Below the pieces are notes generated by a model that was not told the DNA's origin, made no database searches, and saw only the letters and a program-made list of their open reading frames with translations. The position numbers and the translations under genes were made by a program. From NCBI GenBank assembly GCA_002699125.1, contig PABI01000082.1, forward strand, positions 1-64,000: DNA of 64,000 nucleotides, in the 5' to 3' direction. Positions 60,596 to 64,000 of the stretch are shown here, piece by piece (the first letter of the stretch is position 1; each line of letters starts with the position of its first letter). Origin of the DNA: Anaerolineaceae bacterium (GTDB lineage Bacteria > Chloroflexota > Anaerolineae > Promineifilales > Promineifilaceae).

Positions 60596-61291
60596 ATGAG
60601 TGTAAGCGGTGAGTTACAGCGTTCACTCAGTGAGCAAGCCTACGAACAAATCAGGCAAAAAATTGTCACCCTTGCCCTGGCCCCCAGCGCCGTCGTAGAC
60701 GAAGCGCGTTTGCAAGAAGAACTGGGATTGGGTCGGACACCAATCCGGGAAGCGCTCAAGCGGCTGGAACTGGAACGCCTGATTAACATCATTCCCCGAC
60801 GCGGTATTTTTGTCACCCCCATCAACCTCACCGATTTGCAACGTCTATATGAAGTTCGCTTAAACCTGGAATGTTTGGCAACTGAATTAGCTGCTAAAAG
60901 GGGAACGGCCGTTCACTGGCGAGAAATGGCGCGCGTCCTCAACCAGATTAATCAACCCGACAGCATCTCCCCAGAACAACTCATCGCCGTAGATGAAGCA
61001 TGCCACCGCATTACGTATAGTGCCGCCGATAACCAGTTCTTGGAGCAAACCCTAATGGCCTTATTCCCTCTAAGCCTGCGTATGTGGTACGTTGCGCTGG
61101 CCAAGCTGGGCGATAAAAAAGATTCTATTATTGAATATAAACATATTATGGAGCACCAGGAAATCATGGTAGCTCTAAAAAAAGGTGAGGCAGAAGAGGC
61201 TGCTTCGCTGATGCGCCGACACATCGTAACGTATCAACAATATATCGAAAACATTATCCTGGGTAAATCTACTCAGCTGCTTGCAGCCTGA
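60596..61291 (+). CDS. GntR-family transcriptional regulator (FCD type)
   Basis: The 231-residue protein has an N-terminal winged helix (residues about 10-75, LGRTPIREALKRLELERLI) and a C-terminal FCD ligand domain (about 85-215) with metal/ligand-binding residues in DEACHRITY and HEEIMVAL-like HQEIMVALKKG and MRRHIV. FCD regulators sense small carboxylates or amino acids. Its divergent or neighbouring position next to the MttB/dehydrogenase genes makes it the likely regulator of that locus. The ATG is preceded by AAAGGGAAA. It starts 230 bp past the MFS stop. Confidence 0.92.
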   Translation: MSVSGELQRSLSEQAYEQIRQKIVTLALAPSAVVDEARLQEELGLGRTPIREALKRLELERLINIIPRRGIFVTPINLTDLQRLYEVRLNLECLATELAAKRGTAVHWREMARVLNQINQPDSISPEQLIAVDEACHRITYSAADNQFLEQTLMALFPLSLRMWYVALAKLGDKKDSIIEYKHIMEHQEIMVALKKGEAEEAASLMRRHIVTYQQYIENIILGKSTQLLAA

Positions 61292-61441
61292 TTTCCCACA
61301 GAACCCTACTGTTTGAGCGGGATATTCCCTACGTGGGAAAAACCTGGCTCAATAAACTATTAGCGGATTTTCGCAGATTGTTTTGCATTTCTCTGCGCCT
61401 CCGCATCTCTGCGCAAATTATTTTCGCAGGAGGTATCGTCT

Positions 61442-62974
61442 ATGAGCCGCGATAGACGCACACGTCGAGTCGGTCGCCGTGACCGACAACAGACCGACCC
61501 CGAAGCAACGGCCGTTGCCAAAATTTCCCAGCCAGTTAACAATCTCCCCACGTATGAACTCGTCAATGAAGAAGGCCTGGAAAAAATCCACAACGCCTCG
61601 CTGGAAATTCTGTCCGATGTAGGCATCGATTTTTACGACGATGAAGCTCACGCTATCCTGAAACAGCATGGCGTTCGTCTAGAAGGGGACACCGCCTTCT
61701 TCGACCGGGAAATGATTGGCGAGTACGTTGCCAAAGCGCCAGGCCAGTTCACCCAGTTAGCCCGCAATCCTGATAACAACGTCACCATTGGCGGCAACCA
61801 CGTTTGCTTCGCCCCGGTCTACGGCCCGCCTTTTGTGGTGGATGTCGATCGCGGGCGGCGCGACGCGACCCTGGAAGATTTCCGCAACTTTGTCAAGCTC
61901 ACCTTCCAGACCCCCTATCTACACCACTCCGGCGGCACCATTGTAGAACCCACCGACGAGCCAACCCATACGCGCCACCTGGACATGGTGTACAGCCACA
62001 TCAAGTACAGCAACAAACCATTTATGGGCTCGGTCACATCGGCCGAAAACGCCACCGACAGCGTAAAAATGGCCGAAATACTGTTTGGCGCGGAAGAGAT
62101 TCGGCAGCAGTCGGCACTGCTTTCGCTCATCAACATCAGCAGCCCGCGCCGCCTGGATGACCGCATGTTGGGCGCGCTAAAAGTATATGCCAAAGCGCGA
62201 CAGGCGCTGATCATCACCCCGTTCCTCTTCTCCGGCGCAATGGCTCCGGTGGGCGTGGCCGGAACCTTGGTGCAGCTCAATGCCGAAGCGTTGGCCGGCG
62301 TGGTTTTTACGCAAATGGTCAATCCGGGGACGCCAGTGGTGTATGGCGCGTTCCAAACCAACATTGATTTGCAGAGCGGCGCCCCCGTGTTTGGCTCGCC
62401 AGAGAGCCAGCTTGCCCTGTATACGGCCGCACAGCTGGCGCGCAAACATGGCCTCCCCTTTCGCAGCGGCGGCATGTTTGCCAGCAGCAAAATCGCCGAC
62501 GCCCAGGCCGCCTACGAGTCGGTAATGGTGATGCTGCCGGCGGTAATGGCGCGGGTGAATTTTGTACTGCACGCCGCCGGCTGGCTGGAAGGCGGGCTGG
62601 CTGCCGGGTATGAAAAATTTGTGATGGACGTGGAGCTGCTGGGCATGTTCCACAAGTTTATGCAGGGGCTGGACCTGTCGGAGAACGGCATGGCGATGGA
62701 GTCGCTGCGCACCGTACCCACGGATGGCCATCATCTGGGCACGCCGCACACGATGCAGAATTTCCGCCACGCTTTCCACCGCTCCGATTTTTTTGATTAC
62801 AACTCGTTTGAGCAGTGGCGTGATGAAGGTGGCTTGACGGCGATGCAGCGGGCAAACGGCCGTTACAAACAGCTCCTGCGCCAATACCAACCACCCGACC
62901 TCGACCCGGCTATCGACGAAGCCCTGCAAACGTTCATCACCCAACGCAAAGCAGAAATCAAACCAGAGTATTAG
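61442..62974 (+). CDS. MttB-family methyltransferase lacking pyrrolysine
   Basis: The 510-residue protein matches the trimethylamine methyltransferase superfamily: HNASLEILSDVGIDFYDD, NHVCFAPVYGPPFVVD, LHHSGGTIVEP and GGMFASSKIADAQAAYESV. It has no in-frame TAG: true trimethylamine methyltransferase (MttB) needs pyrrolysine, so this belongs to the non-Pyl group (MtgB/MtpB-like), which demethylate glycine betaine, proline betaine or related quaternary amines onto a corrinoid protein. The corrinoid protein is not in the window. GCAGGAGGT precedes the ATG at 61442. A flavoprotein gene follows in the same direction, with a 12-bp inverted repeat in the gap. Confidence 0.92.
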   Translation: MSRDRRTRRVGRRDRQQTDPEATAVAKISQPVNNLPTYELVNEEGLEKIHNASLEILSDVGIDFYDDEAHAILKQHGVRLEGDTAFFDREMIGEYVAKAPGQFTQLARNPDNNVTIGGNHVCFAPVYGPPFVVDVDRGRRDATLEDFRNFVKLTFQTPYLHHSGGTIVEPTDEPTHTRHLDMVYSHIKYSNKPFMGSVTSAENATDSVKMAEILFGAEEIRQQSALLSLINISSPRRLDDRMLGALKVYAKARQALIITPFLFSGAMAPVGVAGTLVQLNAEALAGVVFTQMVNPGTPVVYGAFQTNIDLQSGAPVFGSPESQLALYTAAQLARKHGLPFRSGGMFASSKIADAQAAYESVMVMLPAVMARVNFVLHAAGWLEGGLAAGYEKFVMDVELLGMFHKFMQGLDLSENGMAMESLRTVPTDGHHLGTPHTMQNFRHAFHRSDFFDYNSFEQWRDEGGLTAMQRANGRYKQLLRQYQPPDLDPAIDEALQTFITQRKAEIKPEY

Positions 62975-62980
62975 AGAGTG

Positions 62981-63041
62981 AGGACTGGCAGTTCTGTTTT
63001 AAAGATGGCTCAACTTAAAATTATTCAGGACTGCCAGTCCT
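62981..63041. repeat. Perfect 12-bp inverted repeat between catabolic genes
   Basis: AGGACTGGCAGT (62981-62992) and its complement (63030-63041) flank a 37-nt loop. It might reduce read-through between the methyltransferase and flavoprotein genes. Confidence 0.7.
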
Positions 63042-63069
63042 AACCAGAACAAAGTAAGGAGTTTTTAAC

Positions 63070-64000
63070 ATGAGTGACTTACCAAAAAAAGCAAAAATCG
63101 TCGTCATTGGCGCGGGGATTGTGGGCAATAGTTTAGTCTATCATCTGGCCAAACACGGCTGGAAGAATATTGTACTACTGGACAAAGGCCCGCTGCCCAA
63201 TCCCGGCGGCTCCACCGGTCACGCCTCCAACTTCATTTTCCCGGTGGACCATTCCAAAGAGATGACAATGATCACCCTGGACAGCATGGCGCAGTTCAAA
63301 GAACTGGGCGTCTTCACCGAGAGCGGCGGCATTGAAGTGGCCCGCACCGACGAGCGCATGGAAGAGCTGCGCCGGCGCATGGCCTCGGCCAAGTCGTGGG
63401 GTGTGGAATCGAAAATGCTCACCCCGGATGAGGTGGAGGAACTGGTGCCCTATCTGGACAAAAGCGTCATCAAGGGCGGCTTTTACACCCCCAGCGTCGG
63501 CGTAGTCGATTCACTGCGGGCCGGCACGCTGATGCGCGAATATGCCATGAATAAAGGTGTTTTAAAGGTTTTCCCCAATACGGAAATTGAAGATTTAGTG
63601 GTGAAAAAGGGCAAAATCCGCGCCGTCAAAACCAATCGGGGCAAAATCAAGGCCAAATATGTCATGATCGCCTGCGGCGTCTGGAGTCCGCGCATTGCCG
63701 AAATGGCCGGGGCAACGATTCCCCTGACGCCGGCCGTGCATCAGATGATCAGCGTGGGGCCGCTGGCGCTCATGGAAAAAACCACGAGCGAAATCGAATA
63801 CCCCATCGTGCGTGACATGGACACGTTCTGCTACGAACGGCAAAACGGCAATGACATGGAGGTCGGCTCCTACGCCCACCGCCCCATTTTGATGGACGCC
63901 AACGATATTCCCTCCATTGAAGAGGCCGCCATGTCCCCCACCGAACTGCCCTTCACCGAAGATGATTTTGAGCCACAGCTGGAGCAGGCGCTGGAGCTGA
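63070..64000 (+). CDS. FAD-dependent oxidoreductase, dimethylglycine/sarcosine dehydrogenase-like (truncated)
   Basis: The first 310 codons are open to the edge of the window. The N-terminus has the FAD-binding motif VVIGAGIVGNSLVYHLAK, then GGSTGHASN, where the His matches the covalent-FAD His of dimethylglycine and sarcosine dehydrogenases, and a conserved ACGVWSPRIAEMAG near residue 200. The family oxidises N-methyl groups of dimethylglycine or sarcosine, often with a C-terminal GcvT domain that passes formaldehyde to folate; that part would lie beyond the end. AAGGAG stands 9 nt before the ATG. It fits a methylated-amine pathway with the upstream MttB-family gene. Confidence 0.87.
   Translation, partial: MSDLPKKAKIVVIGAGIVGNSLVYHLAKHGWKNIVLLDKGPLPNPGGSTGHASNFIFPVDHSKEMTMITLDSMAQFKELGVFTESGGIEVARTDERMEELRRRMASAKSWGVESKMLTPDEVEELVPYLDKSVIKGGFYTPSVGVVDSLRAGTLMREYAMNKGVLKVFPNTEIEDLVVKKGKIRAVKTNRGKIKAKYVMIACGVWSPRIAEMAGATIPLTPAVHQMISVGPLALMEKTTSEIEYPIVRDMDTFCYERQNGNDMEVGSYAHRPILMDANDIPSIEEAAMSPTELPFTEDDFEPQLEQALEL

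Noticed and set aside
62177..62944. 255-codon minus-strand open frame
   Set aside because: Antisense to the MttB-family gene, which has clear family motifs and a ribosome site.
61442..62974. Pyrrolysine-containing trimethylamine methyltransferase
   Set aside because: The frame is open for 510 codons with no in-frame TAG, so no pyrrolysine codon is read.

Overview
The window is about 64 kb from a free-living bacterial chromosome, densely coded at roughly 50-55% G+C. It carries no tRNA, rRNA, CRISPR array, phage or transposase that I can see. I infer a filamentous-type Chloroflexota of the Anaerolineae/Ardenticatenia kind. The reasons are many secreted proteins joined by long Thr/Pro ('TPTPTAT') linkers, LysM and SH3b wall-binding modules, secreted proteins with a YLPV-type segment before the C-terminal domain, DUF4012 and DUF2723 envelope proteins, and a eukaryotic-type UDP-glucose pyrophosphorylase. 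Species-level placement is not possible from the sequence alone.

Layout. 0.2-8.7 kb: a PA14/SH3b surface protein (-), then a (+) run of universal stress protein, LonB-type protease, M23 peptidase and penicillin-acylase-family hydrolase. 8.9-18.1 kb: a surface/signalling block with two membrane-anchored pseudokinases (extracellular LysM or SH3b) alternating with two secreted adhesin-like proteins, one with exact 303-bp cadherin-like repeats. 18.2-28.8 kb (-): acyl-CoA dehydrogenase, M20 peptidase, HflX plus a small membrane protein, a MuiA-like DUF4139 protein, TrmFO plus an orphan histidine kinase, UGPase and a TPR protein. 29.2-33.0 kb (+): lipoprotein, Xer-type recombinase, purine nucleoside phosphorylase and a membrane protein. 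33.0-36.6 kb (-): RsmD, SucD/SucC and a secreted protein. 36.9-38.6 kb (+): PPK2 and TerC. 38.7-46.5 kb: an ABC-2 exporter, zinc-ribbon protein, SGNH hydrolase/SpoU methyltransferase pair, and the rpsF-ssb-rpsR-SurA-like operon, all on (-) except one (+) membrane protein at 41.4 kb. 46.6-50.9 kb: GH99-like/LysM enzyme, small membrane protein, PCuAC copper chaperone and RadA (-). 51.0-60.4 kb (+): a tightly overlapping envelope operon (flippase-like protein, GT2, DUF2723, DUF4012, methyltransferase, SH3b protein, MFS). 60.6-64.0 kb (+): GntR regulator, MttB-family methyltransferase lacking pyrrolysine, and a truncated dimethylglycine-dehydrogenase-like flavoprotein, probably a methylated-amine catabolic locus.

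Three genome-wide signals stand out. First, the palindrome ACGGCCGT occurs about 100 times by eye where about one is expected, in all three reading frames and between genes: a HIP1-like highly iterated palindrome. Second, at least six genes have a good -10 box only 7-10 nt before the start codon and no Shine-Dalgarno, so they are probably leaderless. Third, gaps between genes are filled by several unrelated families of small inverted repeats, one of which lies inside a coding region and another of which supplies the radA stop codon. A candidate S6:S18 autoregulatory RNA lies in the rpsF leader.
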